This document shows positions 19,190 to 28,591 of a DNA stretch of 64,000 bases, one piece after another (within the stretch, counting starts at the first letter, position 1; each line of letters begins with the position of its first letter). The stretch lies in assembly GCF_030269645.1 (NCBI RefSeq), contig NZ_BSTR01000008.1:1-64000 (forward strand), read 5' to 3'. Source of the DNA: Actinokineospora sp. NBRC 105648 (GTDB lineage: Bacteria; Actinomycetota; Actinomycetes; Mycobacteriales; Pseudonocardiaceae). Both the position numbers and the translations under genes were made by a program. Under the pieces are notes generated by a model. That model was not told where the DNA came from. It was given only the letters and a program-made list of their open reading frames with translations, and did no database searches.

Positions 19190-20481
19190 GCCCACGCCCT
19201 CTCGATCGCCTTGGTCAGCAGGCCGCCGACATCGCCCAGCACGTGCTCGCCCGAGCGGACGACCACCCGGCCGCCCACGACCACAGTGTCCACATCGGAT
19301 GCCGATGCGGTCAGCACTATCTGCTCTGCCAAGCTTCCCGCTGTTCGAACCGTGTCCGTGCGCACGGCGACGAGGTCCGCGGGTGCACCGACCTCGATCC
19401 GGCCCGCCTCGGGCCAACCGAGAGCGCGGTGCGCGGTCAACGCGGCCACCAATTCCGCGGGGGCGAACCGACCGCGTTTGCCGGTGCGGAGGCGTTCGCC
19501 GTGTTCCAGCGCCCGTGCCTCCGCGAGGGGGTCGACCACGGCGTGCTGGTCACTTCCCAGCGACAAGGGTGAGCCCGCGTCCACGAGTTCGCGGGCCGGG
19601 CCGATCCCGTCGGCCAGGTCGGCCTCGGTGGTGGGGCAGAAGCACGCGCCCGTACCGGAACCACCGAGTAGCGCGATGTCCTGGGGTGTCAGGTGAGTTG
19701 CGTGCACGGCGGTCGTACGCGGTCCCAGCGCTCCGGCCTCGGCGAGGAGTTGGGTGGGCGAGAGGCTGTAGGCCGCGAGGCAAGCCTCGTTCTCGGCGGG
19801 CTGCTCGGAGAGGTGGACGTGCAGCGGCCCGTCGAAAGCAGCCACAGTGGACAACTCGGCGCGGGGCACGGCGCGCACGGAGTGGATGGCCGCCCCGATG
19901 CGGAAGCCGTCGTCCGGGCGTAGTTCGGCGACCCGGGAGGCCCACGCATCGGCGTCGCCGTCAGAGAAACGTTGCTGGTCAGACGATATCGGCTCGCCGA
20001 TTCCGCCTGCCAGGTAACAGGTGTCGAGCAACGTGATCCGGATCCCCGCGTCCCGCGCGGCCTGGGCCAACGCATGGCCCATGGCATTCGGGTTGTCATA
20101 ACGGGCACCGCCAGGGGCGTGGTGCACGTAGTGGAACTCGCCGACACAGGTCACGCCCGCCAACGCCATCTCCGCGTACGCCGCTCGGGCCAGCTCCAGG
20201 TACGAATCCGGGTCCAGCCGCCCGGCCAGCTCGTACATCCGGTCACGCCAGGTCCAGAACGTGCCGCCACCGCCGTGGGTGCGACCGCGTAACGCCCGGT
20301 GGAAGGCATGTGAGTGCGCGTTGGCGAAGCCGGGGAACACCAGGCCCGGCAGAACGACCGCGCCAGCAGGCGCTCTATCCACAACGGACACCGAGGTGAT
20401 CTTGCCGGACGACTCGGTGACCAAGACCCCGTTGACGACTCCATCGGGCAGCCAGGCGGAAGCGCACCAGTAGGCGGTCAT
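19186..20481 (-). CDS. hutF: Formimidoylglutamate deiminase
   Basis: A 431-residue amidohydrolase that converts N-formimino-L-glutamate to N-formyl-L-glutamate and ammonia. Family features: [20 protein letters not shown] (metal site), [15 protein letters not shown] and [18 protein letters not shown]. Its presence shows that the five-step 'formylglutamate' branch is used rather than direct HutG formiminoglutamase. ATG 20481 overlaps the stop of the M20 hydrolase gene upstream; its own stop overlaps hutI. Translation is therefore coupled along the operon. Confidence 0.95.
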   Translation of the reverse strand: MTAYWCASAWLPDGVVNGVLVTESSGKITSVSVVDRAPAGAVVLPGLVFPGFANAHSHAFHRALRGRTHGGGGTFWTWRDRMYELAGRLDPDSYLELARAAYAEMALAGVTCVGEFHYVHHAPGGARYDNPNAMGHALAQAARDAGIRITLLDTCYLAGGIGEPISSDQQRFSDGDADAWASRVAELRPDDGFRIGAAIHSVRAVPRAELSTVAAFDGPLHVHLSEQPAENEACLAAYSLSPTQLLAEAGALGPRTTAVHATHLTPQDIALLGGSGTGACFCPTTEADLADGIGPARELVDAGSPLSLGSDQHAVVDPLAEARALEHGERLRTGKRGRFAPAELVAALTAHRALGWPEAGRIEVGAPADLVAVRTDTVRTAGSLAEQIVLTASASDVDTVVVGGRVVVRSGEHVLGDVGGLLTKAIERAWA

Positions 20482-21668
20482 CGGGCCAGCGACTCCAGCA
20501 CGTCGGCGAGCGCCGTCACCCCGGCGGCGCAGTCGGCGTCCTCGGCGAACTCGGCGGGCGCGTGGCTGATCCCGGTCGGGTTGCGCACGAAGAGCATCGC
20601 AGTGGGCACGTGCGCGGCGAGGATCCCCGCGTCGTGGCCCGCACCGGTGGGCAGCGCCGGCACACCGCCGAGCACACCGGCCAATGAGTCGCGCAACACC
20701 GGGTCGAACACCACAGTGTCCCCATAGGACTCTTCAGTCATCGTCACCACGCAGCCCTCCTCCGCCGCGGCGGACTCGGCCGCGGCGGCGATCTCGGCGA
20801 CCACCGCCCGGGTCCGCGCGTCGTCGTCGGCCCGCGCGTCCAGCCAGAGGTCCACACTGGACGGGATGACGTTCGTGCCACCCGGGTTCGGCACCAACCG
20901 ACCGACGGTGGCCCGCGCGCCCTCGACCGCCAGGGCCGACCGGCGAACGGCCAGCACCACCTGGGCGGCCGCCACCATCGGGTCGCGCCGGTCCACCATC
21001 AGCGTGGCACCCGCGTGGTTGCCCTCACCGGAAACCGTGACGCGCCAACGACCGTGCGCCAGGATCGAGCTCGCCACCCCGACCGGGACGCCCAGGTCGA
21101 CCAGCCCGCGCCCCTGCTCGACGTGCAGCTCGACGAAGGTCCCGATCCGCTTCAGCGCCTCGGGATCACGCCCCACCCGGGCGGGGTCCAACCCGGCCGA
21201 GCGCATCGCCTCGGCCAGCGTCACACCGTCCGGATCGGACAGCCGCAGGGCCGCCGCGGGCTCGATGGCCCCGGCCAGCAGCCGTGACCCGAGGCAGGCG
21301 ACCCCGAACCGCCCGCCCTCCTCCTCGGCGAAAACGACCACCGCGAAGGGCTTCCCAGGCGTGAAACCCCGGCCCCGCAAGACATCCACGGCAGCCAGCG
21401 CCGACACGACACCGAGCGGCCCGTCGAACGCACCGCCGCCGGGCACCGAGTCGAGGTGGCTGCCGGTGACGACCGCGCCGTCGCCCGGGGCACCCCACCA
21501 CGCCCACAGGTTGCCGTTGCGGTCGCACTCCACGGCGAGCCCGCGGGCCTGCGCCTCGGCGGTGAACCAGGCGCGCAGCTCCAGCTCGGCCAGGTCGTAG
21601 CCGTGCCGGGAGAACCCGCCGCGGCGCGCGTCGACGCCGATGTCCTCGAGGTCGGCGAGCCCGGTCAC
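20478..21668 (-). CDS. M20-family amidohydrolase (allantoate amidohydrolase-like), probable N-formylglutamate hydrolase
   Basis: A 396-residue dinuclear-metal peptidase-fold enzyme of the AllC / beta-ureidopropionase group. Metal-ligand motifs are [32 protein letters not shown] and a final GISHAPAEF. Characterised relatives cleave N-carbamoyl or allantoate C-N bonds. Here it sits between hutU and hutF with 4-nt overlaps on both sides, and no HutG deformylase is in the operon. By position it should carry out the last step, N-formyl-L-glutamate to glutamate and formate. That assignment is inference; family membership is secure. Confidence 0.85.
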   Translation of the reverse strand: MTGLADLEDIGVDARRGGFSRHGYDLAELELRAWFTAEAQARGLAVECDRNGNLWAWWGAPGDGAVVTGSHLDSVPGGGAFDGPLGVVSALAAVDVLRGRGFTPGKPFAVVVFAEEEGGRFGVACLGSRLLAGAIEPAAALRLSDPDGVTLAEAMRSAGLDPARVGRDPEALKRIGTFVELHVEQGRGLVDLGVPVGVASSILAHGRWRVTVSGEGNHAGATLMVDRRDPMVAAAQVVLAVRRSALAVEGARATVGRLVPNPGGTNVIPSSVDLWLDARADDDARTRAVVAEIAAAAESAAAEEGCVVTMTEESYGDTVVFDPVLRDSLAGVLGGVPALPTGAGHDAGILAAHVPTAMLFVRNPTGISHAPAEFAEDADCAAGVTALADVLESLAR

Positions 21669-23326
21669 GGGCGGGCCATCGGGATGGCGACCCCGCGCTC
21701 GGCGGCGACCTCGTCGGCCCGGTCGTAACCGGCGTCCACGTGCCGGATCACGCCCATCGCCGGGTCGTTGGTCAGCACCCGCTCGATCTTCTGGCCCGCC
21801 AGCGCGGTCCCGTCGGCGACGGTGACCTGACCCGCGTGGATCGACCGGCCGATCCCGACCCCGCCACCGTGGTGGATCGACACCCAGCTGGCCCCCGAGG
21901 CGGTGTTCACCAGGGCGTTGAGCAGCGGCCAGTCGGCGATCGCGTCGGAGCCGTCGGCCATCGACTCGGTCTCGCGGTAGGGCGAGGCCACCGAGCCGCA
22001 GTCGAGGTGGTCGCGGCCGATCACCACCGGCGCGGACAGCTCGCCGGAGGCGACCATCTCGTTGAAGCGCAGGCCCGCGAGGTGGCGCTCGCCGTAGCCG
22101 AGCCAGCAGATCCGGGCCGGGAGCCCTTGGAAGGCAACGCGTTCCCGGGCCATCCGGATCCAGCGGGCCAGCGACTCGTTCTCCGGGAACAGGTCCAGGA
22201 TCGCCCGGTCGGTGGCGGCGATGTCGTCCGGTTCGCCGGACAGCGCCGCCCAGCGGAACGGGCCGCGCCCCTCGCAGAACAGCGGGCGGATGTAGGCGGG
22301 CACGAAGCCGGGGAAGTCGAAGGCCCGGTCGTAGCCGCCGAGCTTGGCCTCGCCGCGGATCGAGTTGCCGTAGTCGAAGACCTCCGCGCCGCCGTCGAGG
22401 AAACCGACCATCGCCTCGACGTGGTCGGCCATCGACTCGCGGGCGCGCTCGGTGAACTCGTCGGGCTTCTTCGCCGCGTAGTCGGGCCAGTCGTCGAGGT
22501 CCACGCCGCGTGGCAGGTACGCCAGCGGGTCGTGCGCGGAGGTCTGGTCGGTGACGATGTCGACCTCGACCCCGCGGCGCAGCAGCTCCGGCAGCACCTC
22601 GGCGGCGTTGCCGATCACGCCGACCGAGAGCGCCTCCCCCTCGCGCTTGGCGCGCTCGACCCGGGCGACCGCGTCGTCGAGGTCGAGCGCGAGCTCGTCG
22701 AGGTAGCGGTGCTGCACCCGCCGCCGGGCGCGTTCCGGGTCGGCCTCGACCACCAGCGCGACGCCGTCGTTCATCGTCACCGCGAGGGGTTGCGCGCCGC
22801 CCATGCCGCCCAGCCCCGCGGTGAGCGTGAGCGTCCCGCGCAGCGTGCCGCCGAACCGCTTCGCCGCCACGGCCGCGAACGTCTCGTAGGTGCCTTGCAG
22901 GATTCCCTGGGTACCGATGTAGATCCACGACCCGGCGGTCATCTGCCCGTACATGGTCAGGCCAGCGGCCTCCAGGCGGCGGAACTCGGGCCAGGTCGCC
23001 CAGTCGCCCACCAGGTTGGAGTTCGCGATCAGCACCCGCGGCGCCCACTCGTGCGTGCGCATGACGCCGACCGGCTTGCCGGACTGGACCAGCAGGGTCT
23101 CGTCCAGGTCCAAAGTGGTCAGTTCGCGGCTGATCGCCTCGAAGCTGGCCCAGTTGCGCGCCGCCTTGCCGGTGCCGCCGTAGACGACGAGGTCGTCCGG
23201 GCGCTCGGCCACCTCGGGGTCGAGGTTGTTGTGGAACATGCGCAGCGCGGCCTCGGTCTGCCAGCCGCGCGCGGTGAGGGTGTTGCCGCGCGCGGCGCGC
23301 ACGGGTCGGGGTCCGGGGTTGGTCAC
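21665..23326 (-). CDS. hutU: Urocanate hydratase
   Basis: A 553-residue NAD+-dependent enzyme that hydrates urocanate to imidazolone-5-propionate. Length and sequence are typical: [21 protein letters not shown] near the N-terminus, [10 protein letters not shown] as the nucleotide-binding glycine loop, and the conserved [10 protein letters not shown]. The GTG start at 23326 overlaps the hutH stop codon; the stop overlaps the M20 gene start. Confidence 0.97.
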   Translation of the reverse strand: MTNPGPRPVRAARGNTLTARGWQTEAALRMFHNNLDPEVAERPDDLVVYGGTGKAARNWASFEAISRELTTLDLDETLLVQSGKPVGVMRTHEWAPRVLIANSNLVGDWATWPEFRRLEAAGLTMYGQMTAGSWIYIGTQGILQGTYETFAAVAAKRFGGTLRGTLTLTAGLGGMGGAQPLAVTMNDGVALVVEADPERARRRVQHRYLDELALDLDDAVARVERAKREGEALSVGVIGNAAEVLPELLRRGVEVDIVTDQTSAHDPLAYLPRGVDLDDWPDYAAKKPDEFTERARESMADHVEAMVGFLDGGAEVFDYGNSIRGEAKLGGYDRAFDFPGFVPAYIRPLFCEGRGPFRWAALSGEPDDIAATDRAILDLFPENESLARWIRMARERVAFQGLPARICWLGYGERHLAGLRFNEMVASGELSAPVVIGRDHLDCGSVASPYRETESMADGSDAIADWPLLNALVNTASGASWVSIHHGGGVGIGRSIHAGQVTVADGTALAGQKIERVLTNDPAMGVIRHVDAGYDRADEVAAERGVAIPMARP

Positions 23327-24852
23327 GCGGTCCTCCCATCGACGGCGGCCAACAGGGCGCCGGAACGGACGAGCTCTTCAGCGGCGGCGATCTCGGGCGC
23401 GAGGTGGCGGTCCGGGCCGGGCCCGGGGACGCGCTCGCGCAGCAGCGCCACCGCGGCGGCGGTGGCCGGGGCCGGGGTCAGCGGGGCGCGCAGGTCCAGC
23501 GCGCGGGCGGCGGTCAGCAGTTCGATCGCCAGCACGGTGCCCAGCCCGTCGACCGCCCGGCGCAGCTTGCGTGCCGACGACCAGCCCAGCGACACGTGGT
23601 CCTCCTGCATCGCCGAGCTGGGGATGGAGTCGACCGAGGCGGGCGCGGCCAGCCGCTTGAGCTCGGCGACCACCGCGGCCTGGGTGTACTGGGCGATCAT
23701 GTGACCGGAGTCGACGCCCGGGTCGTGCGCCAGGAACGGCGGCAGGCCGTGCGAGCGGGCCACGTCGAGCATCCGGTCGGTGCGCCGCTCGGCCATGCTC
23801 GCCACGTCGGCCAGCGGGATGGCCAGGAAGTCCAGCGCGTAGGCGACCGGCGCGCCGTGGAAGTTGCCGTTGGACTCGACCCGGCCGTCGGCCAGCACGA
23901 CCGGGTTGTCCACAACGGAGGCGAACTCCCGGTCGGCGACGATCTCGGCGTAGGCCACGGTGTCCCGCGCGGCGCCGTGCACCTGCGGCGAGCAGCGCAG
24001 CGAGTAGGCGTCCTGCACGCGGGTGCAGTCCGGCCCGCGGTGGCTCGCGACGATCGGCGAGCCCTCGAGGTAGGCGGCCATCCGCGCGGCGGAGTGCCCC
24101 TGCCCGGGGTGCGGGCGCAGGGCGTGCAGGTCGGCGGCGAACACCCGGTCGGTGCCCAGCAGCGCCTCGACACTCATCGCCGCGGTGAGGTCGGCGACGT
24201 CGAACAGGGCGCGCAGGTCGGTGATCGCCAGCGCCAGCATGCCGAGCATGCCGTCGGTGCCGTTGATCAGCGCCAGGCCCTCTTTCTCAGCCAGCGCAAC
24301 GGGTTCCAGCCCGGCCTGGGCCAGCGCGTCGGCGGCCGGGCGGAGTTCGCCGCCCACCCGCACCTGCCCCTCGCCCATCAGCGCCAGGGCGACCGCGGAG
24401 AGCGGGGCGAGGTCACCGGAGCAACCGAGCGAGCCGTACTCGTGCACCACCGGCAGGATCCCGGCGTTCAGCAGGCCGGCATAGGATTCCACTGTGGACT
24501 GACGAACGCCGGTGTGACCGCTGGCCAGGGTGCGCAGGCGCAGCAGCATCAGCGCGCGCACCACCTCCGGCTCCACCTCGGGACCGGCCCCGGCCGCGTG
24601 CGAGCGGATCAACGACCGCTGCAACGCCGCCCGCCGCTCAACCGGGATGTGCCGCACGGCGAGTGCCCCGAACCCGGTCGACACCCCGTAGGTCGGCTCG
24701 ACCGCGTCGGCCAACCGCTCGATGTGCGCCCGCGCCCGCGCCACCCCGGCCAGCGCCGACTCGGTCAGCACCACCCCGACCCCGCCCCGCGCGACGGCGA
24801 CGACCTGGTCCCTGGTCAACGGGCCGCCGTCGATCCGAACTCGTTCCTGCAT
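23323..24852 (-). CDS. hutH: Histidine ammonia-lyase
   Basis: A 509-residue enzyme that deaminates histidine to trans-urocanate. The MIO prosthetic group forms from the tripeptide in [13 protein letters not shown]; here it is Cys-Ser-Gly, as I recall for streptomycete enzymes, instead of the usual Ala-Ser-Gly. Other family motifs are [28 protein letters not shown] and [10 protein letters not shown]. It is the first gene of the operon. ATG 24852 is 54 bp downstream of a perfect palindrome that matches a HutR operator. Confidence 0.97.
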   Translation of the reverse strand: MQERVRIDGGPLTRDQVVAVARGGVGVVLTESALAGVARARAHIERLADAVEPTYGVSTGFGALAVRHIPVERRAALQRSLIRSHAAGAGPEVEPEVVRALMLLRLRTLASGHTGVRQSTVESYAGLLNAGILPVVHEYGSLGCSGDLAPLSAVALALMGEGQVRVGGELRPAADALAQAGLEPVALAEKEGLALINGTDGMLGMLALAITDLRALFDVADLTAAMSVEALLGTDRVFAADLHALRPHPGQGHSAARMAAYLEGSPIVASHRGPDCTRVQDAYSLRCSPQVHGAARDTVAYAEIVADREFASVVDNPVVLADGRVESNGNFHGAPVAYALDFLAIPLADVASMAERRTDRMLDVARSHGLPPFLAHDPGVDSGHMIAQYTQAAVVAELKRLAAPASVDSIPSSAMQEDHVSLGWSSARKLRRAVDGLGTVLAIELLTAARALDLRAPLTPAPATAAAVALLRERVPGPGPDRHLAPEIAAAEELVRSGALLAAVDGRTA

Positions 24853-24906
24853 GCCCCCATCACAGCGCCCGGGGGCGCGGCGCACGACCCGGGATCGGGT
24901 GACACT

Positions 24907-24922
24907 GTCTGGTATCCCAGAC
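24907..24922. promoter_or_regulatory. HutR-like operator upstream of hutH
   Basis: gtctgg-tatc-ccagac is a perfect palindrome with 6-bp arms, 55 bp before hutH. Its 14-bp core TCTGGTATCCCAGA closely fits the motif TCTGwwATwCCAGA that I recall for the IclR-type activator HutR of Corynebacterium resistens. An IclR gene lies at 29155. I did not find a second copy before that gene. Confidence 0.7.
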
Positions 24923-24939
24923 TGAGGCGGCGGAGCTGC

Positions 24940-25001
24940 GCTGGTCCTCCGGACTTGGGCGCTGGTCCTCGGGCCTGGGCGTTGGTCCTCCGCGCCTGGG
25001 T
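24940..25001. repeat. Three tandem ~21-bp repeats
   Basis: Units at 24940-24960, 24961-24980 and 24981-25001 share the pattern g(c/t)tggtcctc.g..c(c/t)tggg. They sit upstream of the hutH operator on the side away from the gene. No function is evident. Confidence 0.6.
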
Positions 25002-25200
25002 ACAGCTGGCCCCGCCTGTGGACAACTTGCCCGCAAGGCGGCGCTCTTGTCGGTGCGCTGTCGTAGTGTGGAAATGGGGGCTGCTCGGGTGGATCAATGC
25101 TCGCCTTGGCCGCCTGCGGACACCTAGACGCCACGGGGATAGCTGCGGCCGAACGTGCCTCACGTAGGGGCTGGGCGCGGGCGCCCCCGGGGTCCCTGCT

Positions 25201-25220
25201 TCCCCTACGCCAAGTGTGAC
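25201..25220 (-). repeat. 20-bp dispersed repeat, copy 1
   Basis: These 20 bases (ending ccaagtgtgac) are the exact reverse complement of 60509-60528. The copy directly abuts the palindrome that starts at 25222. The flanking C/G-rich sequence also matches partly (cagggA beyond the repeat). Confidence 0.7.
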
Positions 25221-25221
25221 A

Positions 25222-25280
25222 ACGGGCTTGTCGTGCTTGTCAAGGCGGGAAAGATGCCTTGACAAGCACGACAAGCCCGT
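25222..25280. repeat. Long perfect palindrome (25-bp arms)
   Basis: The arm at 25222-25246 (acgggcttgtcgtgcttgtc...) is perfectly complementary to 25256-25280, with a 9-nt loop gggaaagat. It lies 224 bp past the end of the sigma-partner operon and 370 bp before hutH, both on the minus strand. There is no terminal T-run, so a plain terminator is not the best explanation. See findings. Confidence 0.9.
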
Positions 25281-25503
25281 GTTTTGGGCTGCGTATGGGA
25301 TGCAGGGGCGGGAGTGGTTGCCGGGGGGCGTTGTGGCTGCCGGGGGCAGTTGGTGGGGGTGGGCGGTATAGCAAAGAACGAGCATGGAAATAGCGGCAAG
25401 GGTAAGGCGAAGTGCGCGAGGTCTGGTGCGAGGGGGAAATGGGCGAGGACAAGGGCAAAGGAGACGTGGGTAATGGCAAGGGGCGAGAGCGCCTTGCCCT
25501 TGG

Positions 25504-27051
25504 TCAGTGGTTCAGCCAGGTCGCGGTGCGCAGGCCGATCCGGACCGTCTCGGCGATTCTCACGATGTCGGCCCGGGTGGTTGGGTCGTCGGCGTTGGTG
25601 CCCACGTAGTGCACCGTCAGTGACCACCGGCCCAGGTCGACTCGGAGTTCGCTGGTGTACCCCGGCTGCTGGGACAGCTGTGCGGGCCTACCAAGCACGG
25701 TCAGCGGTTGGCCCCCCGGCAGTTCTTCGTGCCGGGGGGCCAACTCGACCCGCAGGTAGTCCGCCGCACCGGGGCGGTTGGCGGTGATGCTCGCCAACGG
25801 CCCGGTGGCGGCCCGCTCGACCCCCAGGACGAGCGGGCGCATTCCGGCGGGCAGGAACCCGAACCGGGCGGCGACCACCAGCGGGTCGGATCGGTCCCGA
25901 CTCACCGACCGCCCGATGCGCAGGGCGGTATCCGGTCCGTCCGGGAGACCGCGCACCTGCAACTGGACGGTGGTGATCGAGTCGAGGGGGTAGGTCAGGA
26001 CGGTGGCGCGGCCGGTGGCGTCCTGACCCACGCGGCCGGGCATGCCGTTGACCTCGGTGGTGACTGGGTGCTCGACCGCGACCCGCCACGGCGACGTCGC
26101 CTGGCCGGCGGGCTCGGCCAGCAGGGTGATCGACTCCTGCCCCGCCCGCGCCGACTGGCGCGCCCACACCCGGCGCACCGCGGTGCCCTCGGCGGTGACC
26201 TCGCGGACCTGCTCGGTGAAGCCGTCGGGCAGCCAGCGGACACCCAGGACCGACATGACCCGCACCGGCGCGGACAACGTCGCGGCACCCATCCCGGTGA
26301 AGCTCGCCCGGTCGGCGCGGGGGAGCTGGAGGAAGAACGGCGTGACCAGCAGCAACACCGCCACGGCAAGGGCGACCACCAGGGGCGGTTTGGGGCTGTG
26401 CTCCACCGGCTGACCTGGCCAGGTCAGCCGCACCCGAGCCCCGCGCCCACAGTCGCGGTGACTGCTGTCCCCGACATCGCCTGCCGAGTCGGGCTGGTGC
26501 CCAGCGGTCGGGTCGAGCGGGCAGGACCGGCCAGACTCCCGGAACCGGTCGACAATGAACCGCACCCGGCCCCCACGCCCACCATCGCCGCCTAGGTGAC
26601 TGCTGTCGCCTGCCGGTACGGGCTGGTGCCCAGCGGTCGGGTTGGCCGGGCAGGACCGGGCCGACACGCGAAACCGGTCGACAATGAACCGCACCCGGCC
26701 CCCACGCCCACCGTCGCCGTCAAAGTGGCTGGTGTCCCCGATATCGCATGCCGAGTCGGGCTGATGCCCAACGGTCGGGGAAGACCGGGCGGACACGCGA
26801 ACCCGGGCGGCAAGACGGGACAAGCCGCGCACGCGGCACCGGTCAGTCTGGCGCGACAAACCACCGCTCACCAGGCGGAACTGGAACACGGCACGCCAAC
26901 GCCGACCGCCCACCAGGCGAGGTTGGTCGGACAGCCTGGGCAACCGCGCGAGCCACAACACCGCGGCCACCGTGGCCGCCGGGTCGGGGGCCCGGTCGGC
27001 GTGGTCGGCGACGGCGTCGCGGATCAGCGCCTCGAGCTCCTCGGTCTTCAC
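25504..27051 (-). CDS. Single-pass membrane protein paired with a SigE-family sigma factor, containing an in-frame minisatellite
   Basis: A 515-residue protein with a short cytosolic N-terminus (VKTEELEALIRDAVADHADR), then an Arg/Gly-rich region of three in-frame repeats (about residues 70-200; each with RVRFIVDRF), then one membrane helix (PPLVVALAVAVLLLVTPFFL) and an external domain of about 270 residues. The GTG start overlaps the sigma gene stop (GTGA). The layout sigma factor plus coupled membrane protein suggests an anti-sigma or sensor role, but no zinc anti-sigma HxxxCxxC motif is present. The paralogue at 27608 has the same N-terminus and domain plan without the repeat insert. Confidence 0.7.
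   Translation of the reverse strand: MKTEELEALIRDAVADHADRAPDPAATVAAVLWLARLPRLSDQPRLVGGRRWRAVFQFRLVSGGLSRQTDRCRVRGLSRLAARVRVSARSSPTVGHQPDSACDIGDTSHFDGDGGRGGRVRFIVDRFRVSARSCPANPTAGHQPVPAGDSSHLGGDGGRGGRVRFIVDRFRESGRSCPLDPTAGHQPDSAGDVGDSSHRDCGRGARVRLTWPGQPVEHSPKPPLVVALAVAVLLLVTPFFLQLPRADRASFTGMGAATLSAPVRVMSVLGVRWLPDGFTEQVREVTAEGTAVRRVWARQSARAGQESITLLAEPAGQATSPWRVAVEHPVTTEVNGMPGRVGQDATGRATVLTYPLDSITTVQLQVRGLPDGPDTALRIGRSVSRDRSDPLVVAARFGFLPAGMRPLVLGVERAATGPLASITANRPGAADYLRVELAPRHEELPGGQPLTVLGRPAQLSQQPGYTSELRVDLGRWSLTVHYVGTNADDPTTRADIVRIAETVRIGLRTATWLNH
26458..26850 (-). repeat. Three in-frame tandem repeats inside the sigma-partner gene
   Basis: Units begin at 26458, 26596 and 26725 (gtg.ctg.tgtc...). 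The spacings of 138 and 129 bp are both multiples of three. The second unit lacks 9 bp near its start. All copies carry gtcgacaatgaaccgcaccc, which on the coding strand gives RVRFIVD. The third unit decays toward 26850. Confidence 0.85.
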
Positions 27052-27557
27052 AGTGCCTCCATGACGCGGTCGACCTGGGTGGCCGCGGCGCGCAGGGCGG
27101 CCAGGGCGCGCGAGACGTGGCTGCGGGCGGTGGCCTCCGAGCAGCCCAGCTCGCTCGCGATCTCGGCGAACGACCGGTTGGCGTAGTAGCGCAGCACGAC
27201 GGCCGCGCGCTGCTTGCGGGGCAGCCGGGCGATCCCGGCGAACACGGCCTGCCGCTCGTCGACCGCGTCCGTCGGGTCGTCCAGCGGCGGGCTGAAGGCG
27301 TCCATGCCCCCGTGCGGGACCATCACGTCCGAGGCGGCGCGGCGCCGTCGCCAGGAGAGGAACTCGTTGGTGACCATGCGGTTGACGTAGGCGACCGGCG
27401 AGTCGAGGGTGACGATCCGCGGCCACCGCTGCTGCGCGCGCAGCAGCACGTTCTGCACGATGTCCTGGGCCTGGTGGGGATCGCAGGTCAACGCCGTCGC
27501 GTACCGCAGCAGAACACCGGTCCGGTCGCGCACGAACTCCTCGAAGCTGCTCGACAC
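27048..27557 (-). CDS. SigE-family (ECF) RNA polymerase sigma factor
   Basis: A 169-residue group 4 sigma factor. Region 2 reads LRYATALTCDPHQAQDIVQNVLLRA and ...NRMVTNEFLSWRRRR; region 4 reads LPRKQRAAVVLRYYANRSFAEI and then an HTH GCSEATARSHVSRALAAL. It belongs to the SigE-like actinobacterial subgroup usually coupled to a single-pass membrane protein. ATG 27557; its stop overlaps the partner's GTG. It is 50 bp downstream of the paralogous pair and probably in the same transcript. Confidence 0.9.
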   Translation of the reverse strand: MSSSFEEFVRDRTGVLLRYATALTCDPHQAQDIVQNVLLRAQQRWPRIVTLDSPVAYVNRMVTNEFLSWRRRRAASDVMVPHGGMDAFSPPLDDPTDAVDERQAVFAGIARLPRKQRAAVVLRYYANRSFAEIASELGCSEATARSHVSRALAALRAAATQVDRVMEAL

Positions 27558-27607
27558 TCGGCCCCCTCTCGCGCAGACAACGCCGCAAGAGTGCGGAATG
27601 TGGAGTC

Positions 27608-28591
27608 TTATGGCCTAAGTCCCATCCACGGCGCGGGCGGCGTGTCGCCGATTCCCACCGTCTCCGCGACTCGGATGAGATCCTCGGGCCCGAGTGTCGA
27701 GGCCGACCGCTCGTCCTGGGCGCGCGCGACCAGCCAGCGGTCACCGCCGAGGTCCACGAACAGCTTGACGTCGTGCCCGCCGAAGACGGGCGGCGCCAAC
27801 GAGAAAACCTGCGCGGGTCTGCCCCGTACGGTGACCGGGTCGCCGTAGCGCTCGGGCAGTGGCGCGGGCACGACGTCCAGCACGACCGTGAACGGCCCCC
27901 GCAGGGTCATCGACATCGCCGCGTCGGCCGCCGTGGTGCCGTGCACGGCGATGTCGCGCAGCTCGAACCCGGCGGGCGGCACCAGGGCGGTGGACAGCAG
28001 GTCGGACCGGCCGGCCGACACCGACTCGGCGACCCTCAGCAGTTCGCCGCCCGCGAGGCCGGTGGACTGGGCGTCGAGCTGGTACTGGCGGGAGTCGGCC
28101 GACCAGCCCAGGATGACCACGTCCGTGCCGTCCCCGGACAGCCACGCGGGATGCCCGTTGACCTCTACGTTCGCCACCGGGGCACCGGGCGGGGTGTTCG
28201 GCCCCGGGTCGCCGAGCAGGTAGGAGAAGGTCAGCAGCTGCCCGCTGTCCGGTGCTTCACCCGTCCGGGCGAAGGTCCGGTACTGGCTGCCGTCGAACTT
28301 CCGCCCGCGGGAGCGCTCGGTGAACTCCGGCGGCAGCCAGGTGGGGCCACTCGTCATGGGGGTGTCGAGGCGGTCGGCGGTCGGACCGGTGTCGCCTGGG
28401 GGAAGCACTGGCCGCGGCCAGCCCACCCACAGGACCACCGGCAGCACCACGATGGCCAGCGCGACGCCGATCAGCACGCGCCGCCGCGCCTGGTTCCCCC
28501 CCGCGAGGCGAACAGCCCCGGCAGCGGGCGCGCGGGTCGCCATCAGGCGGAGGCTCTCGCGCAGGAGGCCGTCGAACTCCTCGGTCTTCAC
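27608..28591 (-). CDS. Single-pass membrane partner of the upstream SigE-family sigma factor
   Basis: A 327-residue protein. Short cytosolic N-terminus (VKTEEFDGLLRESLRLMATR), one membrane helix (VLIGVALAIVVLPVVLWVGW), then an external domain of about 260 residues ending RVAETVGIGDTPPAPWMGL. The N- and C-terminal signatures (VKTEE..., DI/DLIRVAETV.IG) match the downstream paralogue at 25504. It is likely an anti-sigma or signal-receiving partner. GTG 28591 overlaps the sigma stop (GTGA). Confidence 0.7.
   Translation of the reverse strand: MKTEEFDGLLRESLRLMATRAPAAGAVRLAGGNQARRRVLIGVALAIVVLPVVLWVGWPRPVLPPGDTGPTADRLDTPMTSGPTWLPPEFTERSRGRKFDGSQYRTFARTGEAPDSGQLLTFSYLLGDPGPNTPPGAPVANVEVNGHPAWLSGDGTDVVILGWSADSRQYQLDAQSTGLAGGELLRVAESVSAGRSDLLSTALVPPAGFELRDIAVHGTTAADAAMSMTLRGPFTVVLDVVPAPLPERYGDPVTVRGRPAQVFSLAPPVFGGHDVKLFVDLGGDRWLVARAQDERSASTLGPEDLIRVAETVGIGDTPPAPWMGLRP

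Larger units (their letters stand above)
24853..25503. other. Non-coding region between the hut operon and the sigma-partner operon
   Basis: No credible gene in 651 bases. It contains the hut promoter and operator, a three-copy 21-bp tandem repeat, a 20-bp sequence repeated at 60509, a long perfect palindrome (25222-25280), and a purine-rich tract (about 25370-25500) with no further feature that I recognise. Confidence 0.6.

Noticed and set aside
25284-25787. A plus-strand frame in the gap before the sigma-partner operon
   Set aside because: It starts in the arm region of the palindrome and runs antisense into a supported gene; composition is not protein-like.
26458-26850. CRISPR-like array from repeated 20-30-bp blocks
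   Set aside because: Whole 130-138-bp units are repeated, not short repeats with unique spacers. They are in frame with a gene and no cas gene is present.
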